From contig CANROJ010000004.1 of NCBI GenBank assembly GCA_947632215.1, positions 17,188-81,187 on the forward strand: DNA of 64,000 nucleotides, written 5' to 3'. How positions within the stretch are numbered: position 1 is the first letter of the stretch; every line of letters starts with the position of its first letter. The translations under genes and the position numbers were made by a program. Shown here in pieces: positions 8,268 through 15,557 of this stretch. The notes below the pieces were generated by a model. That model worked only from the letters and a program-made list of their open reading frames with translations, was not told the DNA's origin and did not search any database. This DNA is from an uncultured Flavobacterium sp. Lineage in GTDB: Bacteria; Bacteroidota; Bacteroidia; Flavobacteriales; Flavobacteriaceae.

Positions 8268-9428
8268 ATGGAAAATTTTAAGATGATAGCTAAAACCTTC
8301 TTCGGATTCGAAGAGATTTTAGTTAAAGAATTGCAGTTACTAGGGGCAATGAATGTTAAACCTGGGGTTAGAATGGTTAGCTTTGAAGGGGATAAAGGAT
8401 TTATGTATAAAGCTAATTTAGCTTTGCGTACAGCTTTAAAGGTTTTAAAACCAATTCACCAATTTGCTGTGTACAATGAAGCAAACCTATATAAAGGAAT
8501 CCAAAGTATTGATTGGAGTGAGTACTTAGACCCAGACCAAAGTTTTGTTATTGATGCTACGGTATTTAGTGAAAACTTTAATAACTCTTTATTTGTGGCT
8601 TTAAAGAGTAAAGACGCCATTGTGGATCAGTTTAGAGATAAAACAGGAGAAAGACCTAATATTGATAAAGATTTCCCTGATTTGAGAATCAATGTACATA
8701 TTGATAGAGACACTTGTAGTGTTTCTTTGGATTCATCTGGAAACTCTTTGCACCACCGAGGATATAGAACAGCTACAAATATTGCGCCTATCAACGAGGT
8801 ATTAGCAGCCGGTATGTTATTGCTTAGTGGGTGGGACGGACAATGTGATTTTATAGATCCAATGTGTGGATCGGGTACTCTTTTAACTGAGGCAGCAATG
8901 ATTGCTTGTAATATTCCAGCCAATATTAATAGAAAGGAATTTGCCTTTGAGAGATGGAAAGACTGGGATGCAGATTTATATGAGAAGATAGAAGACTCTT
9001 TAATGAAAAAGACAAGAGAATTTCATTACTCTATTGTTGGATACGATAAAGCTCCTTCGGCAGTTAGTAAAGCAAAGGATAACGTTTATAATGCCCATTT
9101 AGAGGATTATATTACCATAGAGGAGGCTAACTTCTTTGATACTCAAAAGCGTAGCCAAGGACCTTTACACATGGTGTTTAACCCTCCTTATGGAGAAAGA
9201 TTAGATATTCATCTAGAGCGTTTTTATCGTGAAATAGGAGACACCTTGAAACAAGGTTACCCAGGTACAACAGCTTGGTTTATTACTGGAAATATCGAAG
9301 CCTTGAAGTATGTTGGTCTAAGACCTTCTAGAAAGATTAAATTATTTAATGGTAAATTAGAGGCTCGCTTTGCTAAGTATGAACTATATGAAGGAAGTAA
9401 AAAAGGAAAATATATAACTAAAGAATAA
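8268..9428 (+). CDS. rlmL: THUMP-domain class I rRNA (guanine-N2) methyltransferase, RlmL type
   Basis: This is an SAM-dependent RNA methyltransferase related to the N-terminal half of E. coli RlmKL, which makes m2G2445 in 23S rRNA. From the chosen start (MENFKMIAKTFFGFEEIL, 386 residues) there is a THUMP-type RNA-binding region (about residues 40-160), then the Rossmann methyltransferase with FIDPMCGSGTLLTEAAM (SAM motif I) and the catalytic FNPPYGERL. The 35 extra residues of the longer frame are hydrophobic, lie upstream of a promoter element and do not belong to the family. The following small gene overlaps its stop codon. The family call is firm; the exact target base is by homology. Confidence 0.88.
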   Translation: MENFKMIAKTFFGFEEILVKELQLLGAMNVKPGVRMVSFEGDKGFMYKANLALRTALKVLKPIHQFAVYNEANLYKGIQSIDWSEYLDPDQSFVIDATVFSENFNNSLFVALKSKDAIVDQFRDKTGERPNIDKDFPDLRINVHIDRDTCSVSLDSSGNSLHHRGYRTATNIAPINEVLAAGMLLLSGWDGQCDFIDPMCGSGTLLTEAAMIACNIPANINRKEFAFERWKDWDADLYEKIEDSLMKKTREFHYSIVGYDKAPSAVSKAKDNVYNAHLEDYITIEEANFFDTQKRSQGPLHMVFNPPYGERLDIHLERFYREIGDTLKQGYPGTTAWFITGNIEALKYVGLRPSRKIKLFNGKLEARFAKYELYEGSKKGKYITKE

Positions 9429-9670
9429 TGTCTATGAATGCAAGTACTAAATCTTTACTACTGCAATTTTGCAGTTTTGCACTATTTTTTATTGTAACAC
9501 GATGGCTCTTGGGGATTTTTACTGAGTTACAGGGATTTTGGTTACCTGTAGTAGCAGCGATTATTTCCACAGTGTTGGCTCCGCAATTCAAAGTATTTAA
9601 AACAGAAAAAGGGGAAAAGATTTGTATGAAGTGGATTTTCTTAAAGAATGTTATTATTCTTAATAAATAA
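9428..9670 (+). CDS. Small membrane protein of unknown function
   Basis: An 80-residue protein with two hydrophobic segments (SLLLQFCSFALFFIVTRWLLG and FWLPVVAAIISTVLAP) followed by a basic tail rich in Lys. Its ATG overlaps the stop of the methyltransferase gene (TAATG), so it is translationally coupled to it; a second ATG two codons later is also possible. A strong terminator follows directly, which supports it as the last gene of a two-gene unit. I recognise no family. Confidence 0.7.
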   Translation: MSMNASTKSLLLQFCSFALFFIVTRWLLGIFTELQGFWLPVVAAIISTVLAPQFKVFKTEKGEKICMKWIFLKNVIILNK

Positions 9671-9676
9671 TAAGCC

Positions 9677-9709
9677 AAAAAGCTATCTGTCTGCAGATAG
9701 CTTTTTTTA
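9677..9709 (+). terminator. Terminator after the rlmL unit
   Basis: AAAAAGCTATCTG pairs with CAGATAGCTTTTTTT in a tight hairpin followed by T residues. Confidence 0.9.
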
Positions 9710-9771
9710 TTGGTACTAAAACCAATAAAAAAACGTTTAAAAATAGAGGTTTTTTGCTTTTAAGTTATTTA

Positions 9772-9785
9772 TTAACCTAGGTTAA
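9772..9785. repeat. 14-bp perfect palindrome upstream of yceI
   Basis: TTAACCTAGGTTAA is fully symmetric and ends 22 bases before the TACCTTTG element, so it sits at or just above the expected -33 region. The position suits an operator; no regulator gene lies next to it. Confidence 0.5.
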
Positions 9786-9807
9786 GTGTGTTTTTACTGG
9801 CCTAGTG

Positions 9808-9815
9808 TACCTTTG
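9808..9815 (+). promoter_or_regulatory. TAnnTTTG -7 element for yceI
   Basis: TACCTTTG lies 26 bases upstream of the yceI ATG. Confidence 0.6.
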
Positions 9816-9841
9816 TAATAAATTAATAAAACAATAAAATT

Positions 9842-10417
9842 ATGAGAAAAATAGCATTAGTATTAGTAGCCGCTTTGTTTAGCATGACAAGTTTCGCACA
9901 AGAGAAATGGACAGTAGATAACTACCATTCTTTTTTAAATTTCAATATTAAACACTTAGGTATTTCCTTTGTAGATGGACGTATGGATAACTACACAGGT
10001 GAGTTTGTAGGTACACCAGAGGATTTAACTAATGGACAATTTAGTTTTACTATTGATGTAAATGGTATTAACACAGGAGTAGAAATGCGTGATGATCACT
10101 TAAAATCAGCAGATTTCTTCGACACTCAAAAATTTCCACAAATGACTTTTCAGAGTACTTCAATCACTAAAGTATCTGATTCTGATTATTTACTAAAAGG
10201 AAACTTAACCATTAAAGGAATAACAAAACCAGTAGAGTTTAATTTAGTATACGGAGGCTTATTAGAAGATGATGGATCAGGTAATACTAAATTAGGATTC
10301 CAAGGAAGTACTTCTATTAATCGTTTTGACTTTGATATTGATTATGATCCAAGCGGACAAGCAATCGGTAAAGAAGTAAATATTCTAGTAAACTTAGAGT
10401 TTAGTAAAGTTAAGTAA
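9842..10417 (+). CDS. YceI family secreted lipid-binding protein
   Basis: A 191-residue protein with a signal peptide (ending TSFAQ) followed by the single YceI domain. Family landmarks are WTVDNYHSFLNFNIKHLG, the AEMRDxHLKSxDFFD-type segment (here GVEMRDDHLKSADFFDTQKF), PQMTFQST and GNLTIKGITKPVEFN. YceI proteins form a lipocalin-like barrel that binds polyisoprenoids or fatty amides in the periplasm, and are often induced by base or stress. The gene stands alone between terminators, with a -7 promoter and a perfect palindrome upstream. Family certain; ligand unknown. Confidence 0.92.
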   Translation: MRKIALVLVAALFSMTSFAQEKWTVDNYHSFLNFNIKHLGISFVDGRMDNYTGEFVGTPEDLTNGQFSFTIDVNGINTGVEMRDDHLKSADFFDTQKFPQMTFQSTSITKVSDSDYLLKGNLTIKGITKPVEFNLVYGGLLEDDGSGNTKLGFQGSTSINRFDFDIDYDPSGQAIGKEVNILVNLEFSKVK

Positions 10418-10441
10418 TTATATAGATTTAGTTGCAATAAG

Positions 10442-10476
10442 AGAGTTACTCCATTTTTTTGGAGTAACTCTTTTTC
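10442..10476. terminator. Bidirectional terminator between yceI and the sirtuin gene
   Basis: AGAGTTACTCC pairs with GGAGTAACTCT across a T-rich loop. T residues follow on the plus strand and A-rich sequence lies inside the loop, so it can serve both converging genes. Confidence 0.8.
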
Positions 10477-11168
10477 TATGCTAGATCTTTTAATAAGGGG
10501 AAGAGCTTTTCGAGTCCTTTACTTGCAATTTGCTTTAGGGTAGTTACTTGAGTGTTAAAGCTACTTATTTGGGCAGGATTTGGATCGATATAATATATAG
10601 GTGTATTGGCTTTTACATAGTCCATTAATCCAGCTGCAGGATACACTTGTAAGGAAGTGCCGATAATTAATAAAATATCTGCTTTTTCTACTAATTCCTG
10701 GGCTAGTTGCATCATTGGAACCATTTCTCCAAACCATACTATATGTGGGCGTAAAGAGTGTCCTAAATCGTTTTTGTCCTCTTTAGTTAGATCTTTATTC
10801 CATGGATATACTAAGTGCTCTTCTTGGGTGCTTCTGACTTTGAGTAATTCTCCATGGAGGTGTAAAACATTTTGACTGCCGGCTTTTTCGTGTAGGTTGT
10901 CTACGTTTTGAGTGATGATGCTCACTTTAAAGTGTTTTTCTAATTCCACTAAAAGTAAATGCCCTTGATTGGGTTGAACTTCTAAGAGCTGTGCTCTGCG
11001 TTTATTGTAAAAGTCTAAAACTAAATCCTTGTCTTTATACCAGCCATCTAAAGAGGCTACTTGCATAATGTCATGACCTTGCCACAGGCCATCGGCATCT
11101 CTAAAAGTTTGTATGCCACTTTCTTGAGATATACCAGCTCCGGAGAGTACCACTAAGTGTTTTTGCAT
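10476..11168 (-). CDS. cobB: Sir2 family NAD-dependent protein deacylase (CobB type) without zinc cysteines
   Basis: A 230-residue sirtuin that removes acyl groups from protein lysines using NAD. The NAD site GAGISQESGIQTFRD, the TQNVDNLHE motif and the catalytic histidine in HLHGEL are all present. The YxxR pair of class III enzymes (here YNKR, about residue 54), which reads acidic acyl groups such as succinyl, is also present. The segment between HLHGEL and RPHIVWFGE, where E. coli CobB has four zinc-binding cysteines, contains none here (LKVRSTQEEHLVYPWNKDL and following). The gene diverges from trmH across 41 bases. Function as deacylase or desuccinylase is by homology. Confidence 0.9.
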   Translation of the reverse strand: MQKHLVVLSGAGISQESGIQTFRDADGLWQGHDIMQVASLDGWYKDKDLVLDFYNKRRAQLLEVQPNQGHLLLVELEKHFKVSIITQNVDNLHEKAGSQNVLHLHGELLKVRSTQEEHLVYPWNKDLTKEDKNDLGHSLRPHIVWFGEMVPMMQLAQELVEKADILLIIGTSLQVYPAAGLMDYVKANTPIYYIDPNPAQISSFNTQVTTLKQIASKGLEKLFPLLKDLA

Positions 11169-11176
11169 ATTATTGT

Positions 11177-11184
11177 TACCTTTG
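11177..11184 (+). promoter_or_regulatory. TAnnTTTG -7 element for trmH
   Basis: TACCTTTG lies 25 bases upstream of the trmH ATG, inside the short divergent spacer. Confidence 0.6.
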
Positions 11185-11209
11185 CATTTGTTTAAAATTT
11201 AAATATAGA

Positions 11210-11902
11210 ATGAATAATCCAGAAAAGCTATTTCAAGATCTAGAATACCTAGAGTACTTGGAGAATTTCTTAACTCCAAATAGAGTCGAGCGCTTCAAGG
11301 AAGTTTTGCAAAATAGGACCAATCATATAACTATTGTTGCCGAAGATGTATACCAAATGCATAACACAAGTGCCGTAATGCGTAGTTGTGAAGTTTTTGG
11401 GGTACAAAATCTTGGTATAATTGAGCAAAAATTCGGTAAAGATATCGACAAAGAGATTGCCCTTGGAGCACAGAAATGGGTAGATATTCAGCAATATGCA
11501 TCACCCATGCAAGCCATGAGTCAATTAAAAGAAAAAGGATATCAAATTGTGGCTACTACTCCTCACGTTCAGGCGCATCATTTAGAGGATTTTGATATCA
11601 CTAAGCCATCGGCTATCTTTTTTGGAACAGAGAAAACAGGTCTGTCGGATGAGATTATGCAACACGCTGATACGTATTTGAAAATACCAATGGTAGGCTT
11701 TACAGAGAGCTTAAATATTTCGGTTTCTGCCGCGTTAATCATTCAAAATCTTTCTAATCGAATTAGAAGAAGTGATCTGCCATGGCAATTAACAGAGCAA
11801 CAAATAATTGAAAAAAGAATTGACTGGGCTAGAAAGACTATAAAGGATATTGATTTTGTTACCCAAAGATACTTACAGGCAAAAGAGTTGAAACAAAAGT
11901 AG
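11210..11902 (+). CDS. trmH: TrmH family tRNA (guanosine-2'-O)-methyltransferase
   Basis: A 230-residue SpoU/TrmH-class (trefoil-knot) methyltransferase that probably makes Gm18 in tRNA. The three family motifs are visible: NTSAVMRSCEVFGV (motif 1 with the catalytic Arg), IFFGTEKTGLSDEI (motif 2) and IPMVGFTESLNISVSAALI (motif 3, which forms the knot). A C-terminal helical extension rich in basic residues (from about 195) matches TrmH rather than RlmB. It is divergent from the sirtuin gene and appears monocistronic. Confidence 0.9.
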   Translation: MNNPEKLFQDLEYLEYLENFLTPNRVERFKEVLQNRTNHITIVAEDVYQMHNTSAVMRSCEVFGVQNLGIIEQKFGKDIDKEIALGAQKWVDIQQYASPMQAMSQLKEKGYQIVATTPHVQAHHLEDFDITKPSAIFFGTEKTGLSDEIMQHADTYLKIPMVGFTESLNISVSAALIIQNLSNRIRRSDLPWQLTEQQIIEKRIDWARKTIKDIDFVTQRYLQAKELKQK

Positions 11903-12041
11903 TTGTGTTTCTATGTGTTTTCACTCTGGCAATAAACCTATTTATTTTGGGTAGCAACGGGGGGGCTTAAAACCAAGTGTTTTTTAAACAAGTATGCCCT
12001 GGTTAAAAAAAGTAAAACTTCTGATAGATTAGCCAATAAAT

Positions 12042-12088
12042 AAAAAAAGTAAAGCTTCAAGAGTGTATCTATAGCTTTACTTTTTTCT
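12042..12088. terminator. Terminator between trmH and terC
   Basis: AAAAAAGTAAAGCT pairs with AGCTTTACTTTTTT across a 16-base spacer. It has T runs in both directions and lies between the converging trmH and terC genes. Confidence 0.75.
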
Positions 12089-12127
12089 ATTTTACAGTTG
12101 TGGTATTTGTTATTTATCTTAAAAATA

Positions 12128-12919
12128 CTAAGCTTTACTGCTTTTTCTAATGCGCATATTGATAAATTCTACAACTAAGGAGAAAGCAATAGCGAAATAT
12201 AGATAACCTTTAGGAACAGCTCCAATTTCCTGACCTCCCAACACAGCATTAGATAAGTGCATACTCTCGGTGGTTAGCATAAAGCCTATTAGGATTAAAA
12301 ACGATAGTGCTAATATTTGAATGGTAGGATTGTTGTTGACAAACTTACCGATAGGCACGGCAAATAGCATCATAACTCCAACCGAGACCACTACAGCAGC
12401 AATCATAATGTATAGAGCTCCAGGTAAACCATTGGTCATTCCAACAGCCGTTAAAATACTATCGACCGAGAAGATAAGATCTATCATCAATATTTGAAAC
12501 ATCGTGTTTGTAAAAGATTTATAAACTATTTTCTTAGTTTGTACTGGCTCATCTATAGGTTGATGATGCTGTACATGGCTAATTTTTTCATGTATCTCCT
12601 TGGTAGATTTATAGATTAGAAATATTCCACCGGCCAGAAGAATAAGGGCTTGACCGTTAAAATTGGCGCTAAACCAAGACCAATTAATACTAAAGAGTGT
12701 TTTTTCCATAGCAATGATCCACGTTACACCAAATAAAAGTGCAATCCTTAAGAACATAGCTAGAAACAATCCGATTTTGGTAGCTTTTTTTCTTTTTTCC
12801 TGTGGAAGCTTTCCCGTTACAATAGAAATGAAAATAATGTTGTCTATTCCTAGAACAATTTCTAAAAATGTCAAGGTTAAAAATGCAACGATGATATCTA
12901 CACTTAAGAATGCTTCCAT
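12128..12919 (-). CDS. TerC family integral membrane protein
   Basis: A 263-residue membrane protein with about seven helices. The TerC signature is clear: EIVLGIDNIIFISI near the N-terminus and DLIFSVDSILTAVGM in the middle, two repeats with an acidic residue in a helix, typical of this family. A hydrophilic His/Gln-rich loop (HVQHHQPIDEPVQ, about 115-130) separates the two halves. TerC proteins have been linked to tellurite resistance and to manganese export that supports secreted-protein metallation. It is the last gene of a run murQ-DUF6095-lipoprotein-terC with gaps of 4, 5 and 33 bases. No ter operon is nearby, so tellurite resistance should not be assumed. Confidence 0.88.
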   Translation of the reverse strand: MEAFLSVDIIVAFLTLTFLEIVLGIDNIIFISIVTGKLPQEKRKKATKIGLFLAMFLRIALLFGVTWIIAMEKTLFSINWSWFSANFNGQALILLAGGIFLIYKSTKEIHEKISHVQHHQPIDEPVQTKKIVYKSFTNTMFQILMIDLIFSVDSILTAVGMTNGLPGALYIMIAAVVVSVGVMMLFAVPIGKFVNNNPTIQILALSFLILIGFMLTTESMHLSNAVLGGQEIGAVPKGYLYFAIAFSLVVEFINMRIRKSSKA

Positions 12920-12952
12920 GGGATGTATGTTTTTAGATCTACTTTATTTATT

Positions 12953-13342
12953 TTACAGGTCCGATACTTTAGTTAATGTACCTCTCTCTCTTCGAGAATC
13001 TCCTAATATACCATATTCGAAAACGCAAGTGTTTCCATCGGTAGTTATGATTTTCATGGAAATTGCTTTTTGCTCTGCCATGTTTTTAGGATTTATTTTC
13101 TGTAATACATATTCACAATCATTTACCCATCTAATAGAAGAGGTATCTGTTTTGCCTTCGAAAGTTTCGATTTCGTATTTTTCTGTTCTTGTAAAACGTG
13201 ATATCTTTTCTTGACCATCAATGGTGGCAACAAATTCAAAATTTCCTGTTTTAAAATTTGCGCAGTTTCTTTCTTGTTGGTAACATGAAGACACAAAAAT
13301 GGCCAAAAGAGGTATTAAATAAAGTAGTTTAGATTTGATCAT
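12953..13342 (-). CDS. Small lipoprotein of unknown function
   Basis: A 129-residue protein with a lipoprotein signal (IPLLAIFVSSCYQQ; Cys at residue 20). The mature part contains NFKTGNFEFVATIDGQEK, IRWVNDCEYVL and FEYGILGDSRRERGTLTK, suggesting a small beta-rich domain. Relatives in flavobacterial genomes are, as far as I recall, sometimes mislabelled as DNA topoisomerase IV; nothing in this sequence supports that. It lies 5 bases after the DUF6095 gene and 33 bases before terC, in one operon. Confidence 0.8.
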   Translation of the reverse strand: MIKSKLLYLIPLLAIFVSSCYQQERNCANFKTGNFEFVATIDGQEKISRFTRTEKYEIETFEGKTDTSSIRWVNDCEYVLQKINPKNMAEQKAISMKIITTDGNTCVFEYGILGDSRRERGTLTKVSDL

Positions 13343-13347
13343 AGTTA

Positions 13348-13578
13348 TTATTTTGAAAAAAGTGAATTAATAATAGTTTTCAAGCCTTTGAAAAGTAAAA
13401 ACATTGAGCTCAAGCAAATCAGGCAACCTAGCCCAAAAACTATAGCAAACAAAGGATGGTTTTGGTTTTTTAAAGAACTGTGTATTACAATAGGACCAAT
13501 AAAAAATAGAGGAAGCGCAAAAATTAAAAAGCGTACTCCTTTAGATAATAGTTTTCGATCGGTATGATGTTCTTGCAT
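13348..13578 (-). CDS. DUF6095-like small membrane protein
   Basis: A 76-residue protein with two membrane helices (FLIFALPLFFIGPIVIHSS and FAIVFGLGCLICLSSMFLL) and a short charged N-terminus (MQEHHTDRKLLSKGV). It lies between murQ (4-base gap) and a lipoprotein gene (5-base gap). I recall this arrangement, a small two-helix protein after murQ, from other flavobacteria under the name DUF6095; the family name is therefore a memory-based suggestion. Function unknown. Confidence 0.75.
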   Translation of the reverse strand: MQEHHTDRKLLSKGVRFLIFALPLFFIGPIVIHSSLKNQNHPLFAIVFGLGCLICLSSMFLLFKGLKTIINSLFSK

Positions 13579-13582
13579 TGTT

Positions 13583-14395
13583 TTATGGTTTATAATTGGT
13601 CAATACTTGACGTACATTGTTATATTTGTCTAATAATTCTTTTGCCTTTTCTGGGCTAATATCTAATTGATCTACCAGCATATCTATACCTCGTTGCACT
13701 AACTTAGTATTGGTCATTTTCATGTCTACCATTTTATTGCCCTGTACTTTTCCAAGGCCTATCATTACAGCAGTAGATATCATGTTTAAAACCATTTTTT
13801 GAGCCGTACCAGCCTTCATTCTAGAACTTGCTGTAACAAATTCTGGTCCAACAATTACCTCTATAGGATACTGAGCTACTTTGGATAAAGTGCTATTGGC
13901 ATTACAACTAAGCCCTGCGGTGGCAATTTGATGGTCCTTACAAGTCTGTAATGCGTTAATTACATATGGGGTAGTACCTGAGGCGGCAATTCCCAATACA
14001 AAATCTTTAGAAGTAATATGGTGTTTTTGTAAATCTATAAATCCTTGCTCTGGGTTATCTTCTGCATTTTCAACTGCGACTCTAAGAGCTATATCTCCTC
14101 CTGCAATCAAACCAATAACAACATTGTGATCCACTCCAAAGGTCGGTGGACATTCTGAGGCATCTAATACTCCTAATCTACCTGAGGTACCAGCCCCAAT
14201 ATAGAATAATCGACCACCATTTTTTAGTTTATCGGTAATTTGTTCTACTACAATACAAATCTGATCCACAGCTTCTTGTACAGCTAAGGCTACCTTTTGA
14301 TCCTCTTTATTTATGTTTTTGAGGATTTCCAACGGGCTCATATCCTGTAGATTGTCATATAAAGAAACTTGTTCGGTTGTTTTTGTAAAGCTCAC
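13583..14395 (-). CDS. murQ: N-acetylmuramic acid 6-phosphate etherase
   Basis: This 270-residue cytoplasmic SIS-domain enzyme removes the lactyl ether from MurNAc-6-phosphate to give GlcNAc-6-phosphate, recycling cell-wall sugars. The family core is visible as GGRLFYIGAGTSGRLGVLDASECPPTFGV and, later, FVLGIAASGTTPYVINAL and EFVTASSRMKAGTAQKMVLNM. The active-site glutamate is the one in ASECPPT. It is slightly shorter than the roughly 300 residues of E. coli MurQ, as usual in Bacteroidota. It is the first gene of the murQ-DUF6095-lipoprotein-terC run, with a TATTTTTG element upstream. Confidence 0.95.
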   Translation of the reverse strand: MSFTKTTEQVSLYDNLQDMSPLEILKNINKEDQKVALAVQEAVDQICIVVEQITDKLKNGGRLFYIGAGTSGRLGVLDASECPPTFGVDHNVVIGLIAGGDIALRVAVENAEDNPEQGFIDLQKHHITSKDFVLGIAASGTTPYVINALQTCKDHQIATAGLSCNANSTLSKVAQYPIEVIVGPEFVTASSRMKAGTAQKMVLNMISTAVMIGLGKVQGNKMVDMKMTNTKLVQRGIDMLVDQLDISPEKAKELLDKYNNVRQVLTNYKP

Positions 14396-14421
14396 CTTTT
14401 AGTAAATGTTGATTATGTAAA

Positions 14422-14429
14422 CAAAAATA
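14422..14429 (-). promoter_or_regulatory. TAnnTTTG -7 element for the murQ operon
   Basis: The minus strand reads TATTTTTG, 27 bases upstream of the murQ ATG. Confidence 0.55.
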
Positions 14430-14575
14430 GGTAAAAATCTTTTGACAACGCAATCTTACAGCGCATTACTGCTTAGTATTTTTAAGTTTTATCAATGTTT
14501 AATACTTATAAGACAAACAGATAAGAAAAATGTGATAAAAAGAGATAAACAGTTTTATATTTCTACAGAATGGTT

Positions 14576-14583
14576 TACTTTTG
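14576..14583 (+). promoter_or_regulatory. TAnnTTTG -7 element for rnpB
   Basis: TACTTTTG ends 7 bases before the first base of the RNase P RNA as judged from its P1 helix, the correct spacing for a transcription start. Confidence 0.8.
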
Positions 14584-14590
14584 CAGCTTT

Positions 14591-14906
14591 AATGCAGGCC
14601 GCCTTATCGCTGGTTTTTTTAAAAAACGAGAGGAAAGTCCGGACACCAAAGAGTAGTATAATGGGTAACACCCATCCGTAGTGTTTTTTACATTATGAGG
14701 ACAAGTGCAACAGAAAGTATGTACAGGTAATGCTGTAGTGAAACCAGGTAAACTCTATACGGTGAAATGCCATGTATATTAGGCGCTTAAGGGCTACTCG
14801 CTCGATGCCTAAGGGGTAGGCAGATGGAGCCTTTGAGTAATTGAAGGCCTAGATAAATGATAAGGGTAGGGTAACCTATACAGAATCCGGCTTATAAGCC
14901 TGCATT
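14591..14906 (+). ncRNA. rnpB: RNase P RNA (bacterial class A)
   Basis: The catalytic RNA that trims the 5' ends of pre-tRNAs. The conserved 5' core GAGGAAAGTCCGGACACC (14629-14646) and the conserved 3' core ACAGAATCCGGCTTAT (about 14880-14895) are both present. The end segments AATGCAGGC (14591-14599) and GCCTGCATT (14898-14906) pair perfectly to form helix P1, fixing both ends. The length is about 316 bases. The 3' side of the CR-IV/CR-V core is also recognisable (AGATAAATGATAAGGGTAGGG). A small open frame across the 5' part is not a gene. Confidence 0.95.
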
Positions 14907-14924
14907 TTATTTTTAGTTTAATAC

Positions 14925-14976
14925 AAAAAAATCCACTTATATATTCTTTAGTTAGAATTATAAGTGGATTTTTTGT
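14925..14976. terminator. Terminator between rnpB and rsmD
   Basis: AAAAAAATCCACTTAT pairs with ATAAGTGGATTTTTT. The hairpin has T runs on both strands and so can end both rnpB and the converging rsmD transcript. Confidence 0.85.
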
Positions 14977-14990
14977 TTGTTTTCACTGGA

Positions 14991-15557
14991 TTAATCTTCT
15001 TGATCTTCTTCTTCTTCCTGATCTAATTCAAAGAAACTAAAAACAGATCCTCCATAGTTTTTTGAAAAACTAAAATGCTGTAAATGATCTAATTTAGTGA
15101 ATTTAGAGTGTTCCACTATTAACATTCCGTCTTGTTCCACTAAGGGAGTTTGCAAGACATCTTGTACAATCTTCTCAAATTGCTCTTGAGAAAAGTCATA
15201 GGGTGGGTCAGCAAATACTATATCATAGCTTTGTTTATGCTTTTCAATGAACTTAAAAACATCACTTTTAAAAGCGGTAATATTTAAGTCAAATTCCTTT
15301 GCTGTCTTTTTTATAAAGTTAACGCATCCGAAATCTTGATCTACACTAATGATCTCACTCACCCCACGAGAGGCAAACTCATAGCTAATGTTACCTGTAC
15401 CGGCAAATAAGTCTAGTACATTTAATTGGGTTAGATTAAAATGGTGATTTAAAATGCTAAATAAAGCTTCTTTACTCATATCTGTGGTTGGACGCACAGG
15501 TAGATTTTTAGGCGTTAAGATTCTACGGCCTTTTAATTTTCCAGATATTATTCTCAT
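14991..15557 (-). CDS. rsmD: 16S rRNA (guanine966-N2)-methyltransferase
   Basis: A 188-residue class I methyltransferase that modifies G966 of 16S rRNA. It begins with the family start MRIISGKLKGRRILTPKNLPVRPTTDMSKEALFSIL. It then has LDLFAGTGNISYEFASRG (SAM motif I), the catalytic VFADPPYDF and a late LIVEHSK. The C-terminus is an acidic tail (EEEEDQED). Its start overlaps the stop of the DUF3822 gene by 4 bases (ATGA), so the two are translationally coupled. Confidence 0.95.
   Translation of the reverse strand: MRIISGKLKGRRILTPKNLPVRPTTDMSKEALFSILNHHFNLTQLNVLDLFAGTGNISYEFASRGVSEIISVDQDFGCVNFIKKTAKEFDLNITAFKSDVFKFIEKHKQSYDIVFADPPYDFSQEQFEKIVQDVLQTPLVEQDGMLIVEHSKFTKLDHLQHFSFSKNYGGSVFSFFELDQEEEEDQED

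Noticed and set aside
12128..12919. Tellurite resistance island
   Set aside because: Only terC is present, and no other ter genes flank it; TerC alone has other roles.
12663..13214. A 183-residue plus-strand open frame
   Set aside because: It is antisense to terC and the lipoprotein gene, both of which are clearly real.
14442..14681. A 79-residue open frame on the plus strand
   Set aside because: It runs through the rnpB promoter and the conserved 5' core of the RNase P RNA, so it is not a gene.
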